Below, piece by piece: positions 15,932 through 25,611 of a stretch of 61,763 nt of DNA. The notes beneath the pieces were generated by a model. That model saw nothing but the letters and a program-made list of their open reading frames with translations. It was not told the origin of the DNA and did not search any database. Made by a program: the position numbers and the translations under genes. The stretch comes from Phycisphaerales bacterium (lineage in GTDB: Bacteria; Planctomycetota; Phycisphaerae; Sedimentisphaerales; Anaerobacaceae), in the NCBI GenBank assembly GCA_003141275.1, contig PLLM01000040.1:1-61763 (forward strand). Reading direction: 5' to 3'. Position 1 is the first letter of the stretch. Each line of letters opens with the position of its first letter.

Positions 15932-17659
15932 ATGGCAAAGGGTAAATCTGTCGGGGCTGATGGTGTTTCAATAGTTTTGTGTGGCCAGGCGGGAATGGGC
16001 ATACAAACGGTCGAGGGCATTCTGACCGGCATGCTGAAACTTGCTGGCTATAACGTCTTCGCTACAAAGGAATATATGTCCCGCGTCCGCGGCGGCAATA
16101 ACTCCACCGAAATTCGCGTCAGCTCCAGGCCGGTATCCGCTTATGTTGACCGTATAGATATTCTTGTGCCGTTGAACAAAGGCGCAATATCGCACCTGCG
16201 AGATAGGATTTCCGCAGATACCGTGGTTATAGGCGAAGCGGAATTGCTGGGCGATGAGGTCTCCGGGGCAAAATTCAAATTCGTCGAGACGCCGTTTACT
16301 AAAATCGCCAACGACCTCGGCAACAAAATTTACTCCAACGTCGTCGCTACGGGGACATTGGCCGGCTTGCTCGGAATGAAACTCGACGATATCTGCGAAT
16401 ACGTAAAGCGGTCGTTTTCCACAAAGGCCGCAGATGTTGTTTCGAACAACGTTAAAGCCGCCCAGGCCGGCTTTCGGCTTGCTGAGAATGTGGCGGTCAG
16501 AGCCGGCATCAAAATAAATATGAGTCCTGATGCAGGCGTTAAAGACCAGATTATACCGAGCGGCGGCGATTCAATAGGGCTTGGCGCTATGGCGGGGGGG
16601 TGCAATTTTGTTGCCTCGTACCCGATGACGCCCTCGACGTCCGTGCTGAGTTTTATGGCAAAACACGGGCGGGATTCGGGCATAATCGTCGAACAGGCCG
16701 AAGACGAAATCGCAGCGATAAATATGGCGATTGGCGCCTGGTATTCCGGTGCCCGTGCGATGGTTACGACGTCGGGAGGGGGCTTTGCCCTGATGGTCGA
16801 GGGCGTGAGTTTGGCTGGTATGCTCGAATCGCCGATTGTTATTCATCTTGGCCAAAGACCCGCGCCCGCTACCGGGTTACCCACTCGAACCGAGCAGGCC
16901 GATATCGAGCTTGCGCTTTACGCAGGACACGGCGAGTTTCCCAGAATTATTTTTACGCCGGGCACGCTTGAGCAGGCGTTTTATCTTACCGCCTGCGCGT
17001 TTAATCTTGCCGACAAATTCCAGATGCCGGTCTTTATTCTGAGCGACCAGTATCTTGTTGATTCTTATTACAATACCGCTGCCTTTGATGTGTCGAAGGT
17101 CAAAGTCGAAAAATACGTTGTCAAAACCGCAGCCGGTTACAAACGCTACGAGATGACCCCCACCGGCATATCGCCCCGCGGCATTCCCGGCTTCGGCGAT
17201 GGTTTGGTCTGCGTTGACAGCGACGAGCACGATGCCGAAGGGCATATAACGGAAGATTTGGGACTTAGAACAAGAATGGTCGATAAACGCCTGCGAAAGC
17301 TTGAATCCGCCAAGGCGGAGATTGTCGAGCCGCAGCTTTATCCCAATTGCAAATACAAGAATCTCGTTGTCTGCTGGGGTTCGACCTATCCCGTCGTCAA
17401 AGAGGCGATTGAGCTTTTAGGTAAATCCGATACTTCTCTTTTGCATTACAGCCAGATTTATCCGCTGCATCCGCAAACTGCGGATTATCTGTCTAAGGCA
17501 AAACGGGTTGTTATCGTCGAGGGCAACGCCACCGCCCAGTTTGCCAAGTTGATAAAATTACATGCGGGCTTCGATATTAAAGATAGAATCCTGAAATACA
17601 GCGGCCTGCAATTTTCAGTCGAGGAAGTAACTGTCGCGTTGAAAAAAATTCTGAAGTGA
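15932..17659 (+). CDS. korA: 2-oxoacid:ferredoxin oxidoreductase, fused gamma-alpha subunit (KorA type)
   Basis: With KorB this forms an enzyme that oxidatively decarboxylates a 2-oxoacid (2-oxoglutarate by closest resemblance) to an acyl-CoA while reducing ferredoxin. The 575-residue protein has an N-terminal gamma domain (about 1-190, with [18 protein letters not shown] and [14 protein letters not shown]) fused to the alpha/pyrimidine-binding domain ([19 protein letters not shown] and [15 protein letters not shown]), the common arrangement for Kor enzymes. I chose ATG 15932; a longer in-frame start would overlap the preceding gene by 43 bases. The beta subunit gene follows after 7 bases. 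Substrate preference among 2-oxoacids is not certain. Confidence 0.9.
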   Translation: MAKGKSVGADGVSIVLCGQAGMGIQTVEGILTGMLKLAGYNVFATKEYMSRVRGGNNSTEIRVSSRPVSAYVDRIDILVPLNKGAISHLRDRISADTVVIGEAELLGDEVSGAKFKFVETPFTKIANDLGNKIYSNVVATGTLAGLLGMKLDDICEYVKRSFSTKAADVVSNNVKAAQAGFRLAENVAVRAGIKINMSPDAGVKDQIIPSGGDSIGLGAMAGGCNFVASYPMTPSTSVLSFMAKHGRDSGIIVEQAEDEIAAINMAIGAWYSGARAMVTTSGGGFALMVEGVSLAGMLESPIVIHLGQRPAPATGLPTRTEQADIELALYAGHGEFPRIIFTPGTLEQAFYLTACAFNLADKFQMPVFILSDQYLVDSYYNTAAFDVSKVKVEKYVVKTAAGYKRYEMTPTGISPRGIPGFGDGLVCVDSDEHDAEGHITEDLGLRTRMVDKRLRKLESAKAEIVEPQLYPNCKYKNLVVCWGSTYPVVKEAIELLGKSDTSLLHYSQIYPLHPQTADYLSKAKRVVIVEGNATAQFAKLIKLHAGFDIKDRILKYSGLQFSVEEVTVALKKILK

Positions 17660-17666
17660 GGTTTTT

Positions 17667-18536
17667 ATGGATACGAATGTTTTTGATATGGGCGATATTG
17701 ATGTTGCCTGGTGTCCGGGCTGCGGCGATTACGGCATTCTCAACGTGCTCAAAAAAGTCCTTGCCGAGCTTGATATCGCTCCCGAAAAACTTGTTATGGT
17801 TTCCGGCATAGGGCAGGCGGCAAAGATTCCGCATTACCTAAGGACGAATTTTTTCAACGGTCTGCATGGTCGCGCCCTCCCGCCCGCTACCGCAATTAAA
17901 GCGGCCAATCCCTCGATGACCGTCATCGCCGAAAGCGGGGACGGCGATATGTATGGCGAGGGCGGCAATCACTTCATTCACACCATCAGGCGAAATCCCG
18001 GCATCACAAATATCGTTCACAACAATATGGTTTACGGCCTTACCAAAGGACAGGCCTCGCCGACCAGCCCGCTTGGTTTCAAGACCCCCGTCCAGGTCGC
18101 GGGTGTTATGCTTGAGCCGTTTAACCCGTTGGCTGTTGCGATTGCTCTCGATGCCGGTTTTGTCGCAAGAGCGTTTATTGGCGATGCTGAAAAAACCAAA
18201 GAAATTCTCAAAAAGGCGATTACACACAAAGGTTATGCCTTGGTCGATATATTCCAGCCCTGCGTTACTTTCAACAAAATAAACACCTGGCAGTGGTTCA
18301 AAGAGCACACTTATTATCTTGAGGATTCTTACAACCCGCTTGACCGTTCGGCTGCCTTCAAAAGGGCGCTCGAAACGGACAAACTGCCGCTGGGTATTTT
18401 TTATATCAACCCCAACAAGAGCGCATTCGAGGATAATGTTGGGATTTATCAGCAGGACAATCGTCCGCTGTTTGAGAGAGAACCCGATTTGAATCGATTA
18501 CGAATGCTCATAGGAAAATTCCGGGCCGCCGGCTAA
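17667..18536 (+). CDS. korB: 2-oxoacid:ferredoxin oxidoreductase beta subunit (KorB type)
   Basis: The 289-residue thiamine-pyrophosphate-binding subunit contains [12 protein letters not shown] near the N-terminus and the TPP motif [20 protein letters not shown], then [16 protein letters not shown]. It works with the KorA protein encoded directly upstream to make acyl-CoA and reduced ferredoxin. No separate ferredoxin (delta) subunit gene is next to it, which is usual for the two-subunit Kor form. The enzyme is oxygen-sensitive in the family, which may explain its location next to oxygen-defence genes. Confidence 0.93.
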   Translation: MDTNVFDMGDIDVAWCPGCGDYGILNVLKKVLAELDIAPEKLVMVSGIGQAAKIPHYLRTNFFNGLHGRALPPATAIKAANPSMTVIAESGDGDMYGEGGNHFIHTIRRNPGITNIVHNNMVYGLTKGQASPTSPLGFKTPVQVAGVMLEPFNPLAVAIALDAGFVARAFIGDAEKTKEILKKAITHKGYALVDIFQPCVTFNKINTWQWFKEHTYYLEDSYNPLDRSAAFKRALETDKLPLGIFYINPNKSAFEDNVGIYQQDNRPLFEREPDLNRLRMLIGKFRAAG

Positions 18537-18555
18537 TCGCAGGAGTCATTAGTTA

Positions 18556-19452
18556 ATGAAAACAGTGATTACTAATTTACCGGCTGATGCTTCTGCTGCA
18601 AAGCCCGAAAAACTAAAAACATTGTTCGAAGGGCTTTATGAAAAATACAACCGTAAAGAGTTAATCAGGCCCGACCCGCTGCAATTTGTTTACCGATACA
18701 GTAACCATGCGGATATGGAGATAGTCGGCCTCCTGTCCGCCTGCCTCGCTTATGGCAGAGTCGAGCAAATCCAGAATGATTTGAATAATCTGCTTGGAAA
18801 GATGGGCAGCAGCCCTCATAAATTTGTGCTCAATTTCACGAATAAAAACCGGGCATCGTTTGAAGGTTTCAAGCATCGTTTCAATACTGGCGATGACATA
18901 TCCGACCTGCTGACCCTGCTGAAAGGTGTGCTTGTTGAATATGGCAGTATCGAAAAATATTTCCTGCTTGGCTATGACGCCGCGCAGGAGAATACCATTT
19001 TAGCCCTGATGCGTTTTTGCGATTCGCTTTTAGATAAGTATCGTATGACACATCAGGGGCGTAAATCCAAAGGGCTCGCCTTTCTTCTCGCGGGGCCCGG
19101 TCTGGGCGGGGCGGCCAAACGGCTCAATCTTTTTCTCCGCTGGATGGTTCGCAAAGACGATGTTGACGCGGGCCTTTGGCGCTCGGTCGATAAATCGAAG
19201 CTGATTGCCCCCGTCGATGTTCATATCGCCCGGCTTTGCAGGATTCTTGGCTTTCACAGTCATAAAAACGTTTCGTTGAAGACTGCTATTGATATAACGC
19301 GCAACTTTGCCCGTATTTTGCCGGATGACCCCGTAAAATACGATTTTGCTCTTTCACGCATAGGCATTCTCGAAGATTGCACGGGCAAACGCCGGGACCA
19401 GTGTAATATTTGCGAATTACTTCCGTGGTGCCTAAACAGGAAGGATTGGTAA
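18556..19452 (+). CDS. TIGR02757 / DUF2400 family protein
   Basis: The 298-residue protein matches a conserved family of unknown function: DPLQFVYRYSNHADMEIVGLLSACLAYGRVEQI in two blocks near the N-terminus, LFLRWMVRKDDVD, and VDVHIARLCRILGF. The C-terminal CNICELLPWC resembles the Cys cluster of helix-hairpin-helix DNA glycosylases, so a nucleic-acid role is possible but unproven. AGGAG precedes ATG 18556. Its 3' end overlaps the next gene, implying coupled expression. Confidence 0.85.
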   Translation: MKTVITNLPADASAAKPEKLKTLFEGLYEKYNRKELIRPDPLQFVYRYSNHADMEIVGLLSACLAYGRVEQIQNDLNNLLGKMGSSPHKFVLNFTNKNRASFEGFKHRFNTGDDISDLLTLLKGVLVEYGSIEKYFLLGYDAAQENTILALMRFCDSLLDKYRMTHQGRKSKGLAFLLAGPGLGGAAKRLNLFLRWMVRKDDVDAGLWRSVDKSKLIAPVDVHIARLCRILGFHSHKNVSLKTAIDITRNFARILPDDPVKYDFALSRIGILEDCTGKRRDQCNICELLPWCLNRKDW

Positions 19453-21185
19453 TTACGAAGATTAAACCCGAAGACCTCGAAAAATACAGCTCGGCCGTAA
19501 CACTTTCGGATATGGAAGTTTTTGTGTTCCCGGAGTTGTTCTACGCGCTGATTTTCGCCAATATAATGAGTCCGCTTGTCTGGAAGTGGCGTGAAGAGGA
19601 CTGCTTTAAAAAACTCGAAGGCAAGGATAGCTTCAAAAAACTTTTGCGATTACGCCAGTTCATAATGGACGAATACGACTTCAACCTCGATTTGGAAACC
19701 TGGGGACTGACGAGCAAATCGAGAGAGCTGAAGCGATTTGCCAAATACGTTTCGCCCGATGACGTCGCCAGAAGCAACGGCCTCTTCGGCTACGAGGGTG
19801 ACAAATATTATTTCGACGTCGATATACGAAAGCACTTTGGCCTGGATAAATATGATACTGATGTAATTCCCTATTGGAAAACCGAAACCGTCGAGGCGAT
19901 GGAGGCCTTTATTCATAAATCCAATTATTCCCAAAAAGCCGGCGAGTGCGTTTCGTTATCTGCGCTTTACGCCGCCGCGGCGTTTATCGTCTGCGGCATA
20001 CCGCTTGAGAATATCTACGCGATACTCACGCCGTTGCATTCGCAGAATTTCATCGATATCCGCGACGGCGTCCTGACCAATAACCGGCGCCTCGTGACCA
20101 AGCCGATGTGGTTCAACGGCACCGAAATCTCAGGAAAAGCCCAGCGTGCGCTTCGCAACGAAAACGTAACAATCGTTGCCCATCCTTCCGGCTATATACA
20201 TTGTTTCTATAAGGATGCCACGATAAAACCGGATGTTTACGGGTATTTCGTAAAACAGCTTGGCTCATATCTGTCCAGTGAGCTTTCGCTGGTTGTTTTC
20301 GCCAACTATCTCAGGAGCAATTCGTCATATCAGAAATACTTCCAGCTTTGCAGGGACTGCCACGGCCATCCGCAATTTTTGAAGGCCGAAACGTTGTTCA
20401 GTTACGAACACGGCAGCGATTATCGCATTGCCGACAGCACGCACGAAAAACTCCTCGCCGAGGTTGCCGACGATGATTTTGTCCAATTCGAGATTCCGGG
20501 CAGAGCCCGCTGTGATTTTATATGTGATTTTATCACCAAAAAGAAAATTGACGTTCGTACCGCCGAAGGCAGGGCGGCTATAACCGGCCTTCTCCAGCCG
20601 TTTATGCCAGAGGTTAAAAAGTTTGTCGATGGGCTTGCTGACTTTGTTTATTGTGAGCCGAAATTGCCATCGCCCGAAAAAGATTATCTGCCGGCACCAG
20701 TGATTGAAATCGGCGTTGACTGGACACGGGACAAAATTATCGATTACCTGCAAAACCTCCGCGGCCAAAGTGCCACCGCCGACCTTGCATTTTACGCCTA
20801 TCGTGATATGGAGACCTGCGACTGGATACCTTTCCTTAAAGCTGTTATTGAGCGAAATCCTGTCTCGCTGGAGATGGCCAAGTCGATGCCCCCCGATGCT
20901 GTTTATGAGCTTCTGCGAAAAATGGACGGTATTTCGATATACGACGGCAAACGTCTCGCCCAGCCTGATGAGGTCGCAAATTACCGCAGGGGCGATGGCC
21001 TCGAAAAGGCATTGCTTCTGGCTAACGTCATTCACCAGAAATTACCAAATGAAAATATCGAGATTACCGTTGCGGGTAACAGTGTAGTTCTTAAAGGCGC
21101 GGGCGAATACCGTTTCGATTCATCGAAGGGTCTCAAAAAACAGATTCGTATTTCATCTGCAGGCGAGATTAATGTATCGGAGTGA
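19410..21185 (+). CDS. Unrecognised 60-kDa protein with a possible transglutaminase-like core
   Basis: I do not recognise a family for this protein of up to 591 residues. No signal peptide or membrane helix is evident. The middle contains GECVSLSALYAAAAFIVCGI, then PLHSQNFIDI and later charged residues; a Cys-helix followed by His and Asp is the order in transglutaminase-like thiol folds, but the match is weak. A Cys pair (CRDCHGH) occurs near residue 315. The start is uncertain. TTG 19410 gives the longest form and overlaps the upstream gene by 43 bases; TTG 19446 lies one base after AGGAAGG, which is too close for a normal site; ATG 19512 is the first ATG. The overlap with the TIGR02757 gene suggests a functional pair. 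Confidence 0.75.
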   Translation: MRITSVVPKQEGLVITKIKPEDLEKYSSAVTLSDMEVFVFPELFYALIFANIMSPLVWKWREEDCFKKLEGKDSFKKLLRLRQFIMDEYDFNLDLETWGLTSKSRELKRFAKYVSPDDVARSNGLFGYEGDKYYFDVDIRKHFGLDKYDTDVIPYWKTETVEAMEAFIHKSNYSQKAGECVSLSALYAAAAFIVCGIPLENIYAILTPLHSQNFIDIRDGVLTNNRRLVTKPMWFNGTEISGKAQRALRNENVTIVAHPSGYIHCFYKDATIKPDVYGYFVKQLGSYLSSELSLVVFANYLRSNSSYQKYFQLCRDCHGHPQFLKAETLFSYEHGSDYRIADSTHEKLLAEVADDDFVQFEIPGRARCDFICDFITKKKIDVRTAEGRAAITGLLQPFMPEVKKFVDGLADFVYCEPKLPSPEKDYLPAPVIEIGVDWTRDKIIDYLQNLRGQSATADLAFYAYRDMETCDWIPFLKAVIERNPVSLEMAKSMPPDAVYELLRKMDGISIYDGKRLAQPDEVANYRRGDGLEKALLLANVIHQKLPNENIEITVAGNSVVLKGAGEYRFDSSKGLKKQIRISSAGEINVSE

Positions 21186-21239
21186 AACCCGGCTTTGGTT
21201 TTGAGCCGAAAAATTTATTAAAAAAACGAACATTTTATG

Positions 21240-21276
21240 TTGACGTCAGTATTAAATAGGACTATATTAGTCCTAT
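21240..21276 (+). promoter_or_regulatory. Promoter with overlapping Rrf2-type operator
   Basis: TTGACG at 21240-21245 and TATATT at 21263-21268 are 17 bases apart, a near-ideal sigma-70 promoter. A perfect inverted repeat, ATAGGACTA at 21256-21264 and TAGTCCTAT at 21268-21276 around TAT, covers the -10 element. The GACTA-nnn-TAGTC core resembles IscR/Rrf2-class operators. Position and symmetry suggest the Rrf2 protein encoded 23 bases downstream represses its own operon here. Confidence 0.75.
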
Positions 21277-21298
21277 AGTTATTAATCTTAAGGAAACT

Positions 21299-21739
21299 AT
21301 GGATATTATCAGGCGAAATACGGATTACGCGTTAAGGGCCGCTGTGGAGCTGGCAGGCAGATTCAATGGCGAGCCGGTTTCAACAAAAGAAATTGCGGAC
21401 AGGCAGCAAATACCGTATCAGCTTGCCTGCAAACTTATGCAGCGGCTTCATAAAGCCGGGATTGTAAAAAGCGAACTGGGACCTTCGGGCGGGTTTATGC
21501 TTTGCAAAAACCCGTCGAAGATAACCGTTCGCCGACTGGTCGAAATCATTCAGGGGCCTGTCCGGCTCAATAATTGCAAACTTTGCCGGCTTTCGTGCCG
21601 GTGCACAATCAGTCCTGAATTAACTCGCCTTCAGGGCAAAATCAACGAGTTTCTTGACGGTCTTACTTTGAGGCAGTTAGTGGATACAAACGACGGTAAA
21701 AAGCCGGCAAAAAACAAACGTGGCAGGAGCGGAAAATGA
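21299..21739 (+). CDS. Rrf2-family transcriptional regulator with Cys cluster
   Basis: The 146-residue protein has the Rrf2 winged helix (NTDYALRAAVELA, STKEIADRQQIPYQLACKLMQRLHKAGIV, GPSGGFML) and four cysteines (93, 96, 100, 102) in the loop where family members bind an iron-sulphur cluster. Such proteins sense iron-sulphur status, nitric oxide or redox state (IscR, NsrR, RsrR). The operon it leads contains hcp, so nitric oxide or oxidative stress is the likely signal. AAGGAAA precedes the ATG at 21299. The next gene overlaps by 4 bases (ATGA). Confidence 0.9.
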   Translation: MDIIRRNTDYALRAAVELAGRFNGEPVSTKEIADRQQIPYQLACKLMQRLHKAGIVKSELGPSGGFMLCKNPSKITVRRLVEIIQGPVRLNNCKLCRLSCRCTISPELTRLQGKINEFLDGLTLRQLVDTNDGKKPAKNKRGRSGK

Positions 21740-22086
21740 ACGAAAAGAAACGCAATTTATCTGTTCTGGAAACCTGTCTTGCGAAACCGGTGGTCTTGGC
21801 GAAACTTATTGATTACGCCGACGACTCGGTAGTTAGTAAAACCATAATAGATAAGCCCGTCGCAACGCTTACCCTGTTTGCCTTTGACGAGGGGCAGGGA
21901 CTGAGTGAACATACTGCGCCGTATGACGCGGTTGTGCATGTGCTTGATGGCAGGGCGTTATTAACCATCGGAGGCAAACAGACAGCCGTTTCCGCTGGCG
22001 AGTTGATAATTATGCCCGCGAATATCCCTCATGTCGTTGCTTCCGACGGAAAATTCAAAATGCTGCTTACTATGATTCGGGCATGA
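21736..22086 (+). CDS. Small cupin-domain protein
   Basis: The 116-residue protein is a single cupin barrel: EGQGLSEHTAPYDAVVHVLDG and GELIIMPANIPHVV correspond to cupin motifs 1 and 2, but only His residues in each (SEH, IPH) and a few acids are available for metal binding. It could be a metal-binding sensor or enzyme; no reaction can be assigned. Its ATG overlaps the stop of the Rrf2 gene, so the two are translationally coupled. Cupins of this size often accompany hcp genes in anaerobes, consistent with a role in the same stress response. Confidence 0.82.
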   Translation: MNEKKRNLSVLETCLAKPVVLAKLIDYADDSVVSKTIIDKPVATLTLFAFDEGQGLSEHTAPYDAVVHVLDGRALLTIGGKQTAVSAGELIIMPANIPHVVASDGKFKMLLTMIRA

Positions 22087-22138
22087 TGAGGTAATAAACA
22101 GCAATAATAAACCGAAGCGAGTTTTAAGGAGATAGTTT

Positions 22139-23797
22139 ATGAGTATGTTTTGTTATCAGTGTGAACAAACGGCCAAAGGCGCAGGATGCACCGTTTTAGG
22201 GGTTTGCGGCAAAGAGCCGACCACGGCGGCCCTGCAGGACCTTTTGGTTTATGCGTTAAAGGACATTTCACGCTATGCTAATCGCGCAAGGCAATTGGGC
22301 AATGTCGATAAAGCCGTAAACGTTTTCACGGTCAAGGCGTTATTCAGCACGCTTACCAACGTCGATTTTGACCCCGCTCGTTTTCAGGTACTGCTGAGAG
22401 AAGCGGCCTCAATAAAAGAAAGGGCCAAATCACTTTACGAAGCCGCCTGCAAACGCTCCGGTAAAAATGCCGAACAGTTTCCCTGCGAAACCCGGTGGTG
22501 GACTAATCTCGACGATTTGGAGGCACTGGTTGAAACCGGCACCCTTGTCGGCGTACAGGATAAGATCAACGAGCTTGGCCCCGATGTCGCCGGTCTGCAG
22601 GAGTTGATTGTTTATGGACTCAAAGGGCTTGCCGCGTATGCCGACCATGCCCAGATTCTCGGAAAAGAAGATGATGCGGTTTACGCGTTTATTCACAAAA
22701 CACTCGACAGGCTTACTCAGAAGCCGACCGATATTGGCGAACTTCTTCAGACCGCTCTCGCGGTAGGCGAAGTTAATCTCAAAGCGATGGAATTGCTCGA
22801 TGCGGGTAACACAGGCGCTTATGGCCATCCAGAGCCGACACAGGTCCGCGTTACCCCCGTCAAAGGCAAGTGCATCGTCGTCTCAGGTCACGACCTCAAA
22901 GACCTCGAAGAATTGCTCAAACAAACCCAGGGTAAAGGCATCAACATTTACACGCACGGCGAGATGTTGCCCTGCAATGCTTATCCGGGTCTGAAAAAAT
23001 ACAAGCACCTCGTCGGCAACTATGGCGGCGCATGGCAGAACCAGCGGGATGAATTCGACGCCTTCCCCGGCGCAATCCTGATGACCACCAACTGCCTGCA
23101 AAAACCCAAAGACAGTTACAAATCGAGAATCTTTACCTCCGGCGTTGTTGGCTGGGCTGGCGTAACTCATATCTCAAACAGAGATTTTACTCCTGTCATA
23201 AAAGCCGCTTTGGCCGCACCGGGATTTGCAGAGGATGCCCCGGCGAAATCCATAACTATCGGTTTCGCTCGCAATACGGTTATGAGCGTTGCGGGCAGGG
23301 TAATCGATGCGGTAAAAGCCGGCAAAATCAGGCACTTCTTTCTCATCGGCGGTTGCGACGGCGCAAAACCGGGAAGAAACTACTTCACCGAATTTGCCCA
23401 GAATGTCCCCAACGATTGCGTCATCCTAACACTGGCCTGCGGCAAGTATCGTTTTAACAAGCTCGATTTCGGCGATATCGACGGCATACCTCGCCTGCTC
23501 GACTGTGGCCAGTGCAATGACGCCTACTCCGCGATTCAGATAGCCGTCGCCCTGGCAGGGGCCTTCAAATGCGGCGTAAACGACCTGCCGTTGTCGTTTG
23601 TCTTGTCCTGGTATGAGCAAAAAGCGGTTGTAATCCTTCTTACGCTGCTGCATCTGGGCATAAAGAATATCAAGCTCGGTCCGTCGCTGCCCGCGTTCGT
23701 CAGCCCTGCTGCCCTTAATGTTCTGGTTGAAAAGTTCAATATCGCACCAGTTAGTTCTGTGGATGAGGATTTAAAAGCGATACTCGGAGCTAAATAA
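22139..23797 (+). CDS. hcp: Hydroxylamine reductase / hybrid cluster protein
   Basis: Hcp binds a cubane cluster and a hybrid iron-sulphur-oxygen cluster; it reduces hydroxylamine in vitro and is linked to nitric oxide detoxification. The 552-residue protein has the N-terminal cysteines 5, 8, 17 and 23 (C-x2-C-x8-C-x5-C), the spacing of the strict-anaerobe form that carries a [4Fe-4S] cluster. Hybrid-cluster blocks include GHDLKDLEELL, THGEMLPCNAYPGLKKY, TNCLQKP, GGCDGAKPGRNYFTEFA, LACGKYRFNKLDFG and CGQCNDAYSAIQIA. TAAGGAGAT precedes the ATG. It is the third gene of the Rrf2-led operon. Confidence 0.96.
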   Translation: MSMFCYQCEQTAKGAGCTVLGVCGKEPTTAALQDLLVYALKDISRYANRARQLGNVDKAVNVFTVKALFSTLTNVDFDPARFQVLLREAASIKERAKSLYEAACKRSGKNAEQFPCETRWWTNLDDLEALVETGTLVGVQDKINELGPDVAGLQELIVYGLKGLAAYADHAQILGKEDDAVYAFIHKTLDRLTQKPTDIGELLQTALAVGEVNLKAMELLDAGNTGAYGHPEPTQVRVTPVKGKCIVVSGHDLKDLEELLKQTQGKGINIYTHGEMLPCNAYPGLKKYKHLVGNYGGAWQNQRDEFDAFPGAILMTTNCLQKPKDSYKSRIFTSGVVGWAGVTHISNRDFTPVIKAALAAPGFAEDAPAKSITIGFARNTVMSVAGRVIDAVKAGKIRHFFLIGGCDGAKPGRNYFTEFAQNVPNDCVILTLACGKYRFNKLDFGDIDGIPRLLDCGQCNDAYSAIQIAVALAGAFKCGVNDLPLSFVLSWYEQKAVVILLTLLHLGIKNIKLGPSLPAFVSPAALNVLVEKFNIAPVSSVDEDLKAILGAK

Positions 23798-23807
23798 AGG
23801 AGGCACT

Positions 23808-24545
23808 ATGGCCTTGCGAAATATAATCGTTATAGACGAAGAAAAATGCAATGGTTGCGGCCTTTGCGCTAAAGCCTGCGCGGAAGGCGCAATAAAGATA
23901 ATCGACGGCAAAGCAAAATTGGTCAGTGAGACCTATTGCGACGGCCTTGGCGCTTGTATCGGGCACTGTCCGCAAAACGCGATTAAGATTACGCAGCGGG
24001 AAGCCAAACCCTTTGACGAGGAAGCGACAAAAGAGCATCTCAGCCAGATAGAACAACCGCAACCGATGCCGTTTATGTGTCCCGGTATGTCGCCCTCGCA
24101 ACTGCGAAACACCGCCGAAAAAATCGATTCCCAGACAGGTGATGTCACGTCGCAACTGACACAGTGGCCCGTTCAGCTTAAACTTGTTTCCCCGCACGCA
24201 CCATATTTCGCGGATGCGCGCCTGCTGCTCGTCGCGGACTGCGTCCCTTTTACGATGGGCGATTTCCACAGCAGGTTTCTTAGAGGCAGCAGTATTGTAA
24301 TTGGATGTCCCAAACTTGACGATGCCCGTTTCTACATCGAAAAGCTCGCTGATATCCTGCGGGCCAACAAACTCAAGTCCCTCAGCGTAGTACATATGGA
24401 AGTGCCATGTTGTCATGGCCTGACTCGAATCGCGCAAGAGGCATTAGCAAAAGCCGGAGTTGAAATGATGTTCGAGGATGTTACGATAGGCCTTAATGGC
24501 GGTGTCAACAAGGTTGAACAAATATCGGTTAATAGGCCGGCCTGA
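23808..24545 (+). CDS. 4Fe-4S ferredoxin-type protein, likely Hcp partner
   Basis: The first 60 residues are a bacterial ferredoxin domain. The first cluster motif is complete (CNGCGLCAKACAEGA), while the second has only three obvious cysteines (CDGLGACIGHCPQ, C-x5-C-x3-C-P), so it may hold a [3Fe-4S] centre or borrow another ligand. The remaining 180 residues contain FVCPGM-like Cys and LVADCVPF and IGCPKLDD motifs of the same Hcp-linked family. It lies 10 bases after hcp with AAAGGAGG before the ATG, so it is probably the electron donor to Hcp. Confidence 0.88.
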   Translation: MALRNIIVIDEEKCNGCGLCAKACAEGAIKIIDGKAKLVSETYCDGLGACIGHCPQNAIKITQREAKPFDEEATKEHLSQIEQPQPMPFMCPGMSPSQLRNTAEKIDSQTGDVTSQLTQWPVQLKLVSPHAPYFADARLLLVADCVPFTMGDFHSRFLRGSSIVIGCPKLDDARFYIEKLADILRANKLKSLSVVHMEVPCCHGLTRIAQEALAKAGVEMMFEDVTIGLNGGVNKVEQISVNRPA

Positions 24546-24559
24546 GCCGGAGTGAATAT

Positions 24560-25573
24560 ATGACAGAGTTCGTTAAATCCATAGCGATAGGCTTTTGGAA
24601 TACAGTTCTTGAGATGTCGCCATATTTGTTGTTCGGTTTTTTTATGGCGGGGTTGCTTAGTGTCCTTGTATCGAAGCAGCTTGTTGAAAAACATCTCGGC
24701 GGCAGGGGGCTTTGGCCTGTTATAAAGGCGTCTCTTTTGGGTGTGCCTTTGCCTTTGTGCTCGTGCAGCGTCATCCCCGTAACAATGTCGCTTCGCAAGC
24801 ACGGCGCGAGCAGGGGGGCGGCTGTGTCATTTTTGCTCTCGACTCCGCAAACAGGCGTTGACAGTATTTTTGTCACGTATGCCTTGCTTGGCCCGGTCTT
24901 CGCTATATTCAGACCGATAGCGGCGTTTGTTACCGGCATAGTTGGCGGCGTTATGGTCGATATCTTCGGAGATTCTCTCGAAAACGGTTCACAACAAAAT
25001 CAGAGTTGCGAGGATGAATGTTGTTCCGGCGGGCACAAAAGTAATCCTTTTACGCGAATGTTCAGATACGGCTTTATCACGCTTCCCCGCGATATCGGCA
25101 GGGCGATGCTGCTCGGCCTGGTTGTCGCCGCCTTTATTTCCGCCCTTGTACCTGATGGCTTCTTCGCGGACAAACTCGGAACAGGTATTTTACCGATGTT
25201 CGTAATGATGCTTATAGGAATACCGATGTATGTTTGCGCAACCGCTTCGGTCCCCATTGCGGCCGCGCTGATGTTGAAGGGTGTGAGTCCTGGGGCCGCT
25301 TTGGTTTTCCTGATGACAGGCCCAGCTACAAACGCCGCGTCCATTGTTACAATTTGGAAGATTATGGGCAGGGCTACGGCAATTACTTATCTCGCTGCCG
25401 TTGCCGGATGCGCATTGCTAAGCGGCATCGTTCTCGATTATGTTATCACCGGTGTTACATTTGCTCATACTGCTCATCATGGCTGGATGATGCCGCGGCT
25501 CGTTCAGTATGTTTCCGCGATTGTGCTTTTTATTGTGCTGATGTTTGCTATAATTCATAAACCCAAAGAATAA
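24560..25573 (+). CDS. Permease, SO_0444-type Cu/Zn efflux family (ArsP/DUF318-like)
   Basis: The 337-residue membrane protein has about eight to ten hydrophobic helices in two repeats. The hallmark PLPLCSCSVIPVTMSLRKHG and the matching second-half GIPMYVCATASVPIAAALM are typical of the DUF318/ArsP permease family, and the central hydrophilic loop carries a Cys/His cluster (SCEDECCSGGH) that can bind metal. Related proteins are annotated as Cu/Zn efflux or arsenic permeases. Here it is the fifth gene of the Rrf2-hcp operon, so it may export a metal released or needed when iron-sulphur proteins are damaged; the substrate is unproven. Confidence 0.87.
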   Translation: MTEFVKSIAIGFWNTVLEMSPYLLFGFFMAGLLSVLVSKQLVEKHLGGRGLWPVIKASLLGVPLPLCSCSVIPVTMSLRKHGASRGAAVSFLLSTPQTGVDSIFVTYALLGPVFAIFRPIAAFVTGIVGGVMVDIFGDSLENGSQQNQSCEDECCSGGHKSNPFTRMFRYGFITLPRDIGRAMLLGLVVAAFISALVPDGFFADKLGTGILPMFVMMLIGIPMYVCATASVPIAAALMLKGVSPGAALVFLMTGPATNAASIVTIWKIMGRATAITYLAAVAGCALLSGIVLDYVITGVTFAHTAHHGWMMPRLVQYVSAIVLFIVLMFAIIHKPKE

Positions 25574-25611
25574 AGGATTAACGCACTGACTTTTTTACGG
25601 AGATAAATACA

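Noticed and set aside
16877-17245. Antisense open frame inside korA
   Set aside because: It is one of many long shadow frames produced by codon bias in GC-rich coding DNA; no start site or family match.
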